From: Alteromonas sp. ASW11-130 | Lineage (GTDB): Bacteria > Pseudomonadota > Gammaproteobacteria > Enterobacterales > Alteromonadaceae | DNA length: 64,000 bases | Reading direction: 5' to 3' | NCBI RefSeq assembly: GCF_026183735.1 | Contig: NZ_JAPFRE010000025.1 | Coordinates: 85,343 to 149,342 of the forward strand | In this document: positions 46,820 to 55,964 of the stretch, in pieces | How positions within the stretch are numbered: the first letter of the stretch is position 1 | How the letters are laid out: each line of letters begins with the position of its first letter | Made by a program: the position numbers and the translations under genes | The notes under the pieces: generated by a model | Databases searched by the model: none | The model's input: the letters and a program-made list of their open reading frames with translations, nothing else | What the model was told of the DNA's origin: nothing

Positions 46820-49648
46820 TTAGAAAGAGTGCTTCAAGCGAACGTAGTAACCACGTCCGAACAAGCGATAAGTTGATGGATCTGTGTTAGCGTTAAAACC
46901 AACATCGATGTACGGAGGAGCTTCATCAGTGATGTTAGTTACACCAGCAGTGATTTTAGTTCCTTGACCGAAGTCATAGTTGGCCACTAAGTCATGATAC
47001 ATGGTTGAATCAATGTCTTGGATGTACGAACCATCAGGACGGTTACCTTCACCACAGTTACAGTTGGTGTCAGCTTCAAGTGCACTGATGAACTCACCTA
47101 AGTAAGATACAGTCAATCCATCCATGCTCCATGCAAGCGTCAAGTTAATCTTGTCTTCTGCATACGCACCGCCATCTTCAGCTGTTGGGTCAGTGAAACG
47201 ACCAGAAAGATCAATCTCTGCTACACCTGGTGCTGGTTCCTTACTACGCTCTAGTAAGTGCGCCCAAAGCATTGTCGCTTTAAACATACCTACATCAGTA
47301 TCCATGCTCCAGCGAATTTCAGTATCGATACCTTCGGCGCCCTGTGAAGTAACGTTTTCATCAATGTCTAAAACGTTGACAATGCTATAGTCATCAGCAC
47401 GAGAAACTAATGCACAAGCGTTGCTGTTCCCATTTTTATAACACTGGTCTAGTATGTAGCCGACGCCGAAAGAACTGATACCGTTCTCGATGTCCACTTT
47501 CCAGTAATCAAGCGTAACAGTTACATCGTTATCACCTAATTCTGGCGACCAAACTAAACCTGCAGTGAAAGTATCACCTGTTTCAGGCTCTAGGTTCTGG
47601 TTACCACCTACCGTAGACCTTAACTGACTGTCAGACTGCACAGATTCTTGTGCACAACCCGCAGCAATGGAACCACCGTTTCTTGTTGGATCACAAGGGT
47701 CGCTAGCAGTTACGAAGCTATCACTTAAACCAGCAAACAGGTTAGTAATGGTGGGAGCACGGAATACGGTACCAGCTGTAGCACGGAACTTTAAGCTTTC
47801 AATAGCTTGGAAGTCAGCACCAACTTGCCACGTAGTGTCGCTACCGAAGATGTTGTAGCTATCGTAACGTGCACCTGCTTTAAGGTTAAGAATTTGAGAA
47901 CCGTTATCGAACACAGGCGCATCAACTTCTACGAACGCATTTTTGTTATATAGCGAACCAGCGGTACCTTCACCTTTGTTACCCGTTACAGCGCCGGTTG
48001 CTTTACCTGAGTCAGGAGAGAAGCGGTAGTTCTGTGCATAGTAACCTACACCAGCAGCCCAACCAAGCTGGCCACCAGGTAGTTCAAGCGCTAAACCTGA
48101 AACGCTGAAATCAAGTATTTCTTGTTCAGTTACGTAGTGATCTGTTAATGGTGCTTCTACATAATCGAACATCTCTTGTGTAGCAGTGCCTGGACCACCG
48201 AATACGTTGAACGGTACACACCCTTCAATAAGTGTAGTTGGATCGTTTATGTCTGAATAACATTCTGGGCTGCCGTCGCCGTCTAGATCAGCAGATGGAC
48301 CAAATGCATTGTTCAAACGCGCACCGACCATTTGACCATAGTCAATGTCTGTACGAGCACGGTAACCACGGTTGTAGGTCAACTGCCAGTCGTAGTCGTC
48401 CATTAGTGTACCTTCAAAACCCATCACAGCAGAAACCTGAGTAATATCCTGCGTAAATCTACGTGATGACTCTAACATACGACGACGAACTTCTGTTGCC
48501 GGTTCGACTGCCAAACCAGCTTGAGTCATCGCTCGGCGCAGGTAGAAGTTATCTTCTGATACACCACTATAAGCTTCACCATTAAATGTACCGTCGTACG
48601 CTGGATCAAAGCGCGAATCGTACGGCATTGGCGCTAGTTCTTGCTCAGAAGTACGTAGGTTACCACGTAATTCACCGAAGAAACGCACATCATCATTGAT
48701 GTCCATGTTACCTTCAGCGAAGAAGTTAGTCTTCTCATAAGGCGTTTGGATGAAGTTAACCGGCGCGAAGTTATAAGTACGGCCATCATAATCAACAAGC
48801 CCGTTTCCTTCGTTCATCAGGGTTCCCGCATTTTCGAAAGTAAGACGACCTTCTGGAACACGAGAAGAACCAATTGGGAAACAACCTCCACTTCCAGTAC
48901 CGTCATACTCAGCGGCTACCTGGTTTTCACAACCTTCTGGATACAGATAGTAAGAGTTCTGGAAGAAGTCCCAAGGCGCGTCGGCTTGGTACGCAGGCTC
49001 TTGGGTTACATATTCCGCACCGAATACCAGGTGACCATCAGAGAATGATTTACCCGCTACTAATGAAACGCTGTCTTGCTTACCGCTGTCCATATCGAAA
49101 AAGTCAGCAGTCTGAACTTCTACATCAACGCCTTCGAAGTTTTTGCGCGTAATGATGTTTACAACACCCGCAACAGCGTCAGCACCATATACCGCTGAAG
49201 CACCATCTTTAAGAATTTCAACACGCTCGATCATCGCAGCAGGAATGGTTTGGTAGTCACCACCGTCTACAACACGACGACCATTAATTAGCGTCAATGT
49301 ACGGTCGGTACCTAAACCACGTAAGTCTACCAATACTGAACCCGACCCACCGTTGTTAGTCGTAGTACCAATAGGTGAACCAGACATTGAAGGCATGCTT
49401 TGGATGAAATCACCCACGTCAGTAAGACCGGTTACTTCTAACTGACTTCTGTCCAATACGAATACAGGACTTGCTGTTTCTAGGTCAGCACGCTTGATGC
49501 GTGAACCTGTTACGGAAATTTTTTCGACTGTATCTGCAGTTGCATCAGTGTTGTCCTGAGCTACCGCAAGATTTGATGCTGCAAGTGATGCAACACCAGA
49601 GGCCAAAGCCAACGCGACTGACTTTGCCAGTTTTGAGCTTGTATACAT
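46820..49648 (-). CDS. TonB-dependent outer-membrane receptor
   Basis: 942 residues. Signal peptide of about 30 residues ending in NLAVAQ, TonB box VEKISVTGSRI, plug domain (SPVFVLDRSQLEVTG, VLVDLRGLGTDRTLTLINGR, RVEILKDGASAVYGADAVAG), a 22-strand-type barrel with RFRATAGTVFRAPTITNLF, and a C-terminal aromatic strand (GYYVRLKHSF). Several Cys residues sit in predicted extracellular loops. AGGGAGA precedes the ATG. Ligand unknown; receptors of this size in Alteromonadales usually take up peptides, glycans or siderophores. It stands next to the sulfotransferase/oxygenase genes. Confidence 0.93.
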   Translation of the reverse strand: MYTSSKLAKSVALALASGVASLAASNLAVAQDNTDATADTVEKISVTGSRIKRADLETASPVFVLDRSQLEVTGLTDVGDFIQSMPSMSGSPIGTTTNNGGSGSVLVDLRGLGTDRTLTLINGRRVVDGGDYQTIPAAMIERVEILKDGASAVYGADAVAGVVNIITRKNFEGVDVEVQTADFFDMDSGKQDSVSLVAGKSFSDGHLVFGAEYVTQEPAYQADAPWDFFQNSYYLYPEGCENQVAAEYDGTGSGGCFPIGSSRVPEGRLTFENAGTLMNEGNGLVDYDGRTYNFAPVNFIQTPYEKTNFFAEGNMDINDDVRFFGELRGNLRTSEQELAPMPYDSRFDPAYDGTFNGEAYSGVSEDNFYLRRAMTQAGLAVEPATEVRRRMLESSRRFTQDITQVSAVMGFEGTLMDDYDWQLTYNRGYRARTDIDYGQMVGARLNNAFGPSADLDGDGSPECYSDINDPTTLIEGCVPFNVFGGPGTATQEMFDYVEAPLTDHYVTEQEILDFSVSGLALELPGGQLGWAAGVGYYAQNYRFSPDSGKATGAVTGNKGEGTAGSLYNKNAFVEVDAPVFDNGSQILNLKAGARYDSYNIFGSDTTWQVGADFQAIESLKFRATAGTVFRAPTITNLFAGLSDSFVTASDPCDPTRNGGSIAAGCAQESVQSDSQLRSTVGGNQNLEPETGDTFTAGLVWSPELGDNDVTVTLDYWKVDIENGISSFGVGYILDQCYKNGNSNACALVSRADDYSIVNVLDIDENVTSQGAEGIDTEIRWSMDTDVGMFKATMLWAHLLERSKEPAPGVAEIDLSGRFTDPTAEDGGAYAEDKINLTLAWSMDGLTVSYLGEFISALEADTNCNCGEGNRPDGSYIQDIDSTMYHDLVANYDFGQGTKITAGVTNITDEAPPYIDVGFNANTDPSTYRLFGRGYYVRLKHSF

Positions 49649-49694
49649 GTTTGTCTCCCTAGACCACTAAAAAATTATTAGTGATTATTGTTTT

Positions 49695-49714
49695 ACCGCT
49701 TGGGCGGTTTTTTT
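49695..49714 (+). other. Small hairpin with T-run in the TonB receptor leader region
   Basis: ACCGC / GCGGT with a TTGG loop followed by seven T on the plus strand, about 50 nt upstream of the receptor start. It could terminate antisense transcription, or fold the receptor's 5' untranslated region on the minus strand. Confidence 0.4.
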
Positions 49715-50125
49715 GATAATGAGGTGGTGAGCCTCTGTTGCGATAATATACATAGGCTTATCATAGAGTCAACACGAAAGCTTTTAAGGGTGTATAAAGA
49801 AAGGGTTTTTTGCAAAAAATAGGGCGAATTTGTAAAGTAATTGTTACAAGAACAAGAGATATTCGACGCTAAACAAAGGGAACTTTTTTTAAGTCACCAC
49901 TGTCTAACTATGTTTGCCTTTATTTTTCATGGGGTTAGCGTCGAGATATAATTATAAGCAAATTTTAATTAATTTAAAACATTACTATTTTGTTAAAATA
50001 TTAACTTTATTTACCTTAATATGTGCTATGCGAGGAAGTAAATATTTTATCTTAGAAACTTTATCAATCATCCTCAGACGAAAGCTATCGTAATGTGAGT
50101 ACAGATCATTTGACCTAGCGTTTCC
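49715..50125. other. AT-rich upstream region of the TonB receptor
   Basis: About 410 nt, unusually AT-rich around 49940-50060, with no credible gene. Presumably carries the receptor promoter. No Fur box or other operator could be confirmed by eye. Confidence 0.5.
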
Positions 50126-51736
50126 TTATTCAGAGGAATTCAAATGCTGCCATTCCTGGGTTTTCTGTGCAATCGTATGTTGTTCCGCTAGAATTGCCTG
50201 CAAATCGTGCCGACTAGTCAATGGATTTGCCAGTACTACCCGAAAAACTGTTACGGAATTAGCGGGATAGTCAGGGCTTTCTAATCGGGTTCTGGACACA
50301 AACGATTTGCCTGCTTCACGTTGCAGTTTTTGCACATTAACCACTAGCCTGTCAAGGACTTGATTCAATTCGTTGACTTTCTCTGTATCGGCTGACTGTA
50401 GTTGAGTCTGAATGTCACGGGGGCATATCCGATACGTGAGTAGCGACAACGTCGGCGCTGTAATCAATTCGAAATCCGGGTGGCGATTAATCATTTCAGC
50501 AAATGTCTTTGCTTTTTCGATACTTTGATCAATTAACAGCTCGTAGCCACGGCGACCAAAAATATGGAGGGATGAATAAACCATCATCGCCATACCGTTT
50601 CTTGACCCTTCCAATGTGGTGGCACCTAAATCTTTAGAACCTTCACGAAGAATGTACTGGGCATGATGTCTTACCACATTGGCGTTTTCCGGATCTTTAA
50701 ATAACGCCATACCTGCCCCCATTGGGACATACATTTGTTTGTGCGCATCGATTGTAATTGAATCTGCTCGTTCAATCCCTTTCAACTTGTGACGGTGTTT
50801 ATTAGAAAACAAGGTTGCGCCACCCCAGGCAGCATCAACGTGAAACCAACAGCCTAATTCTTTTGCTACATCAGCTAATTCATCTAATGGATCAATGTGC
50901 CCTGTCTCGGTAGTGCCCCCTACACCAACAATCGCTAACAGACGATTCCCGCTCTCCTGATAGGCTTTCCCGGCTTTAAGCGCATCTTCGGGCTTGAGCG
51001 TCTGAGTGGGACAAGGCAGCGCTAATAATTGTTGACGACCAATTCCGAGCGCATCAACAGCTTTAGACAGCGAGTAATGTCCTCGTTTAGAACACATTAC
51101 ACCGAGGTTGTTGATGCCATAATGACGGTACGCCGAGGCCAACCCTTCTTTCGCAACACCACCGAAGCCTTTTTCGGGGCCAAGGGCTTTGTTACGGGCC
51201 ACCCATAGGGCAGTTATATTCGCAACGGTACCGCCCGAGCAGAATGCACCTAATGCATGGCGTGCGCTATGCAAATACCGTTGATAAAAAATATCATCTT
51301 CGTTGTACACTAAGTGATGCATCATACCGAGTACTTGACGTTCAAGGGGTGTGAATGCTTTGGAGGTTTCAATTTTTACCAGATTTTGATTTAACCCCAC
51401 CATTAGTTTTGAAAGGGGTAAATGAAAGTAAGGTAACGCCGATGTCATATGTCCGATAAAGGTAGGGGAATAGGTGTTCACGGAGTGGGCCACCAGCTTG
51501 TCTAACAAAGACTCAGCATGGGAAGAGACGAATTCTGGCGATTCTGGGACCCGGGAATCGGAAAAATCCTGCTCAATTTCTTCCAATAAGGTTTTTTTGG
51601 TGACCACATGTTGAGAAAGAAAGTCTAAAATATTATCAGATAGATGCTGTTCTATCTGGGCAAGTTTAGAATCCTGGTGTTCAGGCTTGGTAAATACCCT
51701 ATACAAATGCCTGAGACTGACCTGAGCTTCACCCAC
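50126..51736 (-). CDS. panP: PanP-type PLP-dependent aspartate 1-decarboxylase
   Basis: A group II PLP decarboxylase of about 536 residues that makes beta-alanine from aspartate. It has FIGHMTSALPYFHLPLSKLM and KIETSKAFTPLERQVLGMMH typical of PanP, the HVDAAWGG PLP-Asp motif and the Schiff-base Lys in SITIDAHKQMYVPMG. It resembles Vibrio PanP closely, more than glutamate decarboxylases. The GTG at 51736 has AGAGG at 8 nt; a GTG at 51745 is also open. In this window it stands where enterobacteria have panD, between panBC and yadGH. Confidence 0.9.
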   Translation of the reverse strand: MGEAQVSLRHLYRVFTKPEHQDSKLAQIEQHLSDNILDFLSQHVVTKKTLLEEIEQDFSDSRVPESPEFVSSHAESLLDKLVAHSVNTYSPTFIGHMTSALPYFHLPLSKLMVGLNQNLVKIETSKAFTPLERQVLGMMHHLVYNEDDIFYQRYLHSARHALGAFCSGGTVANITALWVARNKALGPEKGFGGVAKEGLASAYRHYGINNLGVMCSKRGHYSLSKAVDALGIGRQQLLALPCPTQTLKPEDALKAGKAYQESGNRLLAIVGVGGTTETGHIDPLDELADVAKELGCWFHVDAAWGGATLFSNKHRHKLKGIERADSITIDAHKQMYVPMGAGMALFKDPENANVVRHHAQYILREGSKDLGATTLEGSRNGMAMMVYSSLHIFGRRGYELLIDQSIEKAKTFAEMINRHPDFELITAPTLSLLTYRICPRDIQTQLQSADTEKVNELNQVLDRLVVNVQKLQREAGKSFVSRTRLESPDYPANSVTVFRVVLANPLTSRHDLQAILAEQHTIAQKTQEWQHLNSSE

Positions 51737-51745
51737 TAAACGCAC

Positions 51746-52068
51746 CTCTAAAAATTTAAACTAAACTATTCACCGACATCAAACGTTACTAAATTATCCT
51801 TTTATTCAGGATGAACGTTTGATACTAAATATGAAAATTTAGCATTGCGACGACAAAGAGCCGAACTGTACCCCAGAATGCGGGTTTAGCCAAGGGGCTA
51901 CTACTATTTCAAATGATATCTGGAGCATAAATCATGTTAATGATTCTATCGCTTAATGGAGGGTGAAGCTGCAAATTTATTCAAATTAGGGGTTTCAACG
52001 AATATTTGTCATTTTTTAATTAGCGGTCTCTGCTATAGTCAAATAAGAACGATCTGGAATTAAGAATC
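51746..52068. other. Gene-free divergent region between panP and the EAL gene
   Basis: 323 nt separating divergent genes. No ORF or RNA gene is recognised. Promoters of panP and the EAL-protein gene are expected here. Confidence 0.5.
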
Positions 52069-52788
52069 ATGCCTATCCGTGAAGTGACTGAAAATTTTAG
52101 TATTGAAAGCATCGTACCTTACTTTCAGCCTATAGTGGACCTGGAGAATGTGCGTGTATGGCGCTACGAATGCCTTGCTCGATTGGTTACACCTTCTGAT
52201 AAAACGTTTTTGCCAAGCGAGTTTCTGTATTTGATTGAGCGTAATAATCATGTTCATCAGCTAACCGAAACAATGTTCACGCAAAGTGCAAAATACTTTA
52301 AAAACGTGAATATTCCCTGGAACATTAATCTTGATGCAAGCGATCTGGATTGTGAAGAACTTACCAATACATTAATTATGCATTTGGCTAATTATCCCAA
52401 CCCGTCCCGGGTGAGTGTTGAGGTAAATGCCAGTACGGCACTGAAATATCCTGATCGATTAAAAGCCTTTATTGATAAAAGTATGCATAGTGGGCTTGGC
52501 GTATTTATAGACAATGTGGGTAAATCACCAGGTAACATTAAAACCCTGATGTCTATGCCTGTGCGGGGGATCAAATTAGCAGGCGGTTTAATTCGCCAAT
52601 TCGATACTCAGCCTGAGGTAAAAGAGTTTCTGCTAAATATCTGTGAACTTGCTCAGCAACGTAGCATTGCTCTGGTTGCCGAGCACGTAGAGGATGAACA
52701 AACGTTAGATAAGGTGAAACAGCTGCCTATTCGGTATGCTCAGGGGTATGTTTTCAGTAAGCCCGAACCCAAGCCGGTAGAACATTAG
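52069..52788 (+). CDS. EAL-domain protein with degenerate active site
   Basis: A stand-alone 239-residue EAL domain without membrane or sensor parts. Compared with active c-di-GMP phosphodiesterases it keeps the first Glu (YECLAR), the Asn (WNINLDAS), the second Glu (VSVEVNAS), Lys (IKLAGG), the late Glu (LVAEHVED) and Gln (AQGYVFSKP). The DDFGTG motif, however, reads IDNVGKS and the KxD after it is KLA. Loss of the second metal-binding Asp predicts weak or no catalysis, so a binding or adaptor role is more likely. Convergent with the methyltransferase. Confidence 0.88.
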   Translation: MPIREVTENFSIESIVPYFQPIVDLENVRVWRYECLARLVTPSDKTFLPSEFLYLIERNNHVHQLTETMFTQSAKYFKNVNIPWNINLDASDLDCEELTNTLIMHLANYPNPSRVSVEVNASTALKYPDRLKAFIDKSMHSGLGVFIDNVGKSPGNIKTLMSMPVRGIKLAGGLIRQFDTQPEVKEFLLNICELAQQRSIALVAEHVEDEQTLDKVKQLPIRYAQGYVFSKPEPKPVEH

Positions 52789-52807
52789 TAAATTCTGGTA
52801 AACCTAC

Positions 52808-53485
52808 TTACTCACCCTCTTCGCTATAGCAATCGAGTTTCCAACATGTTTGGCCGCTTTGCTGATACTTACGTTCGAAGGGGGTGAAGGCATCCTCTTG
52901 CACTATGGAAGTAAGATCGCTTCTCACACCGTAATGGCTAGCGGCCCGAGCAAATTCCATCAAATACACCAGCCAGTTACTTCGTACCTGAATATTGCCA
53001 GTAATTGCCATGAGAGCGGGCATGGCGGCGCTGGCATGCCAACGCTTTTGCACCTGACTGGCTTTAGGATAGGGGTTGGGATAGAGCAAGTAGTGCTGAC
53101 TTACCTGCCAATTTGACGATCGTACTAAGCGCCAGAAATCATTTACATCTGCCCTTATCAGTAAATAGTTACTGTCTCCTTTTTGATAGGCATGATGTTT
53201 ACCTATGCGAGCCTCTGACTTATCAATGCCAATAACTTTATGGTCAGGAAACTTATTCGCCAGATTCGCGGTGCTTTCTCCCACACCGCAGCATGAGTCG
53301 AGAATTATCGGCCCCTGCCAACCCTCAAGCCAATCACATGTTTGCTCGAACGCAAGGTCAGTATGTTCACTAATTGGACGCTTACTTTCGTTTTGCTGGT
53401 ATTTTTTGACAATATCGTCCAGCTTATCGTGCACACTAGTTTGATTGGTACTGATGGACCGGGAATTGCCGCAAGATTCGCTCAT
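52808..53485 (-). CDS. TrmB-like SAM-dependent methyltransferase
   Basis: 225 residues. The SAM-binding loop ILDSCCGVGESTANLA, the acidic GIDKSEARIGKH and the TrmB-like motif HYLLYPNPYPKASQVQKRWH (canonical TrmB: PDPWPKxxHxxRR) indicate relation to tRNA (guanine-46-N7) methyltransferase. The conserved Asp of PDPWPK is replaced by Asn, and the N-terminal region differs, so this is probably a divergent paralogue rather than the housekeeping trmB. Its start overlaps the permease stop (TAATG), placing it in the yadGH operon. Confidence 0.75.
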   Translation of the reverse strand: MSESCGNSRSISTNQTSVHDKLDDIVKKYQQNESKRPISEHTDLAFEQTCDWLEGWQGPIILDSCCGVGESTANLANKFPDHKVIGIDKSEARIGKHHAYQKGDSNYLLIRADVNDFWRLVRSSNWQVSQHYLLYPNPYPKASQVQKRWHASAAMPALMAITGNIQVRSNWLVYLMEFARAASHYGVRSDLTSIVQEDAFTPFERKYQQSGQTCWKLDCYSEEGE

Positions 53486-54258
53486 TAGGAGCGGATCCCT
53501 TTGCCAGTATCCAATAGGTAGTACGCCACACCAAATAGTAAAACATTAAACCCTACCAGCAAGGCTAATGCGACTTCGATATTAACGTCGGATACGCCTA
53601 AGAACCCATAGCGGAAGCCATTAACCATATACACAATTGGATTTGCTTTACTTACCCATTGCCAGAACTCAGGCAATAGGCTTAAGGAGTAAAACACACC
53701 GCCAAGGTAAGTGAGTGGGGTAAGGACAAATGTTGGTACTACACTGATGTCATCAAAGGTCTTAGCGAACACCGCATTGATTAAACCTGCAGTGGCAAAT
53801 AAGGATGCCGTTAACAGCAATGTTATGGTGATAATCCCAAAGTGATGAATTTGCACATCCACAAAGAATAACGAAACTATTGTAACAATTATGCCTATTA
53901 ACACCGCTCGCGCGACGCCTCCGCCCACGTACCCTGCAATGATAATCCAGGTAGGAACAGGGGCAACGAGCAACTCTTCTACGTTACGCTGAAACTTGGC
54001 ACTAAAAAAAGATGAAGACACATTTGCATAGGCATTAGTAATGATCGACATCATAATTAAGCCCGGCACAATGAATTCCATATAACTAAAACCATCCATC
54101 TGCCCTATTCGGTTCCCAATCAGGCTACCGAAAATTACAAAATACAAGCTCATGGTGATAGCCGGGGGCACTAATGTTTGAACCCAGATGCGTAAAAAAC
54201 GCGTACATTCTTTAATCCAGATAGTCGTAAGAGCGACCCAGTTGTTCTTATTTTGCAT
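53485..54258 (-). CDS. yadH: ABC-2 type transporter permease YadH
   Basis: 257 residues with six membrane helices in the ABC-2 permease pattern: FIVPGLIMMSIITNAYANVS, EELLVAPVPTWIIIAGYVGG, FVLTPLTYLGGVFYSLSLLP and NPIVYMVNGFRYGFLGV. Forms an exporter with the adjacent YadG ATPase; substrate unknown. Overlaps yadG by 11 nt. Confidence 0.93.
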   Translation of the reverse strand: MQNKNNWVALTTIWIKECTRFLRIWVQTLVPPAITMSLYFVIFGSLIGNRIGQMDGFSYMEFIVPGLIMMSIITNAYANVSSSFFSAKFQRNVEELLVAPVPTWIIIAGYVGGGVARAVLIGIIVTIVSLFFVDVQIHHFGIITITLLLTASLFATAGLINAVFAKTFDDISVVPTFVLTPLTYLGGVFYSLSLLPEFWQWVSKANPIVYMVNGFRYGFLGVSDVNIEVALALLVGFNVLLFGVAYYLLDTGKGIRS

Positions 54259-55189
54259 TGCTGGTTTGCTCCTGCTGGTTACGGCCTGATTCCACTAAAC
54301 GAACGAAAAGTTCTTCCAGACGATTTGATTTATTACGCATACTCATTACCTGGATGCCTTGCTGTGACAGCTGATTGAATACCGGGTTCAGCCCTTCCGT
54401 TTTTTCTACATCGACTTCGAGGGTATGGCTATCTACCTGACGGTATTCAAACCCTTTTAATTCAGGAACTGCAGAGTTTTCACCTAAATCTAATATAAAG
54501 GTTTCCAGGCTTAATTTAGCCAATAACGATTTCATAGTTGTATTTTCCACAATACGCCCTTTATCGATAATGGCGATATTTCGACACAACATTTCTGCCT
54601 CTTCCAGATAGTGGGTGGTCAAAATAATAGTGATCCCTTGCTGATTTATTTCTTTTAGAAATGTCCACATCGAGCGTCGGATTTCAATATCCACCCCCGC
54701 CGTGGGTTCATCTAATATCAGCACTCTAGGCTCGTGCATCAAGGCTCTAGCAATCATTAAACGACGTTTCATTCCACCGGAGAGCTCTCTGGCTCGCGCG
54801 CCGCGTTTTTCCCACAAATCCAGTTGTGTCAGGTATTTTTGCGCTCGCTCTTTGGCGAGTCCTCGTGGTACACCGTAATAGCCAGCCTGATTAAGTACAA
54901 TTTGTTCAACCGTTTCAAACTGATTAAAATTAAACTCTTGTGGTACTAGACCTATGCAAGCTTTAGCTGCCTCTTTCTGACTAGCCAAATCAAAACCACA
55001 CACTTTAACTTCGCCATCGGTTTGATTAACGAGCGAACTGACGATGCCGATAGTAGTCGATTTACCCGCTCCATTGGGGCCAAGCAAAGCAAAAAAATCG
55101 CCTTCTTTTACTACAAGATCAATGCCTTTAAGGGCTTCAACATTGCCCTTGTAGACTTTACGTAATCCGGAAATATCCAGCGCTTTCAT
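54248..55189 (-). CDS. yadG: ABC transporter ATP-binding protein YadG
   Basis: 313 residues: Walker A LLGPNGAGKSTTIG, signature LSGGMKRRLMIARA, Walker B VLILDEPTAGVD, His switch LTTHYLEEAE and a C-terminal extension with RNKSNRLEELFVRLVE. Partner of YadH. The yadG-yadH pair lies near panBC in E. coli as well. Confidence 0.94.
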   Translation of the reverse strand: MKALDISGLRKVYKGNVEALKGIDLVVKEGDFFALLGPNGAGKSTTIGIVSSLVNQTDGEVKVCGFDLASQKEAAKACIGLVPQEFNFNQFETVEQIVLNQAGYYGVPRGLAKERAQKYLTQLDLWEKRGARARELSGGMKRRLMIARALMHEPRVLILDEPTAGVDIEIRRSMWTFLKEINQQGITIILTTHYLEEAEMLCRNIAIIDKGRIVENTTMKSLLAKLSLETFILDLGENSAVPELKGFEYRQVDSHTLEVDVEKTEGLNPVFNQLSQQGIQVMSMRNKSNRLEELFVRLVESGRNQQEQTSNAK

Positions 55190-55337
55190 GAAGATGCCTG
55201 TCCTTTTGAGAGTAGATGTAGTTTTGTTATGCTATACAGAGAATAAAATACTGCAAGCTACTTAAATTGTTATATTTTCGAATTTTTCAACCCTGACATT
55301 GTCCTAAAAGCAAATCAAAAATAAGCGAGGCATTTAT

Positions 55338-55964
55338 ATGGCGCATCTATCCCCTTTATCTGAAGACGCTTCACCTGAGTTAAAAGATGATTTTGCCGTC
55401 TTTGTGAACATATTAGGATTTGTGCCTAATTCATTACTTACCATGCAACGCCGTCCCAAAATTGTAAAAGGTTTTGCAGAACTAACCAAAGCAGTTATGG
55501 CTCCTGATGGCACTGTCGACATGGGTTTCAAACGGTTACTTGCTCACTTTGCCAGCAGAGCGGCTGGATGTCAGTATTGTGAAGCACATTCACTTATTGC
55601 TGCCGGTCTACACGGGGTAAGTAATGATAAAATTCAAGCTATCTGGGAGTATCAAACCAGCTCACTTTATACTGAAGCGGAGCGCGTGGCGTTAGATTAC
55701 GCGCTCGCCGCCGGAAGTGTACCCAATCAAGTCGATGACACACTGATGGCCCGTATGAAGCAACATTGGGATGATGATCAAATTGTAGAAATTCTGGCCG
55801 CTGTTAGCCTCTACGGGTTTTTGAATCGCTGGAACGATTCTATGGCCACTGATTTAGAAGCTTCTCCTAAAGCCTTAGGGGAAAAGGTACTAAAAAAAGG
55901 GGGCTGGACGGGCGGGAAACACAATACGTCACGCAGTCGAAAAAAAGGTTCGTCATCCTGCTGA
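55338..55964 (+). CDS. AhpD-like/carboxymuconolactone decarboxylase-family protein
   Basis: 208 residues. The alkylhydroperoxidase core has the redox motif AGCQYCEAHS (CxxCxxxH), preceded by KRLLAHFASRAAG and followed by ERVALDYALAAGSVPNQVDD and EILAAVSLYGFLNRWNDSMA. Likely a peroxidase-type thiol enzyme; substrate unknown. The last residues (NTSRSRKKGSSSC) are basic, and the final four or five codons lie in the first unit of the 84/130-bp repeat array, so the natural C-terminus may have been altered when the array arrived. Confidence 0.85.
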   Translation: MAHLSPLSEDASPELKDDFAVFVNILGFVPNSLLTMQRRPKIVKGFAELTKAVMAPDGTVDMGFKRLLAHFASRAAGCQYCEAHSLIAAGLHGVSNDKIQAIWEYQTSSLYTEAERVALDYALAAGSVPNQVDDTLMARMKQHWDDDQIVEILAAVSLYGFLNRWNDSMATDLEASPKALGEKVLKKGGWTGGKHNTSRSRKKGSSSC

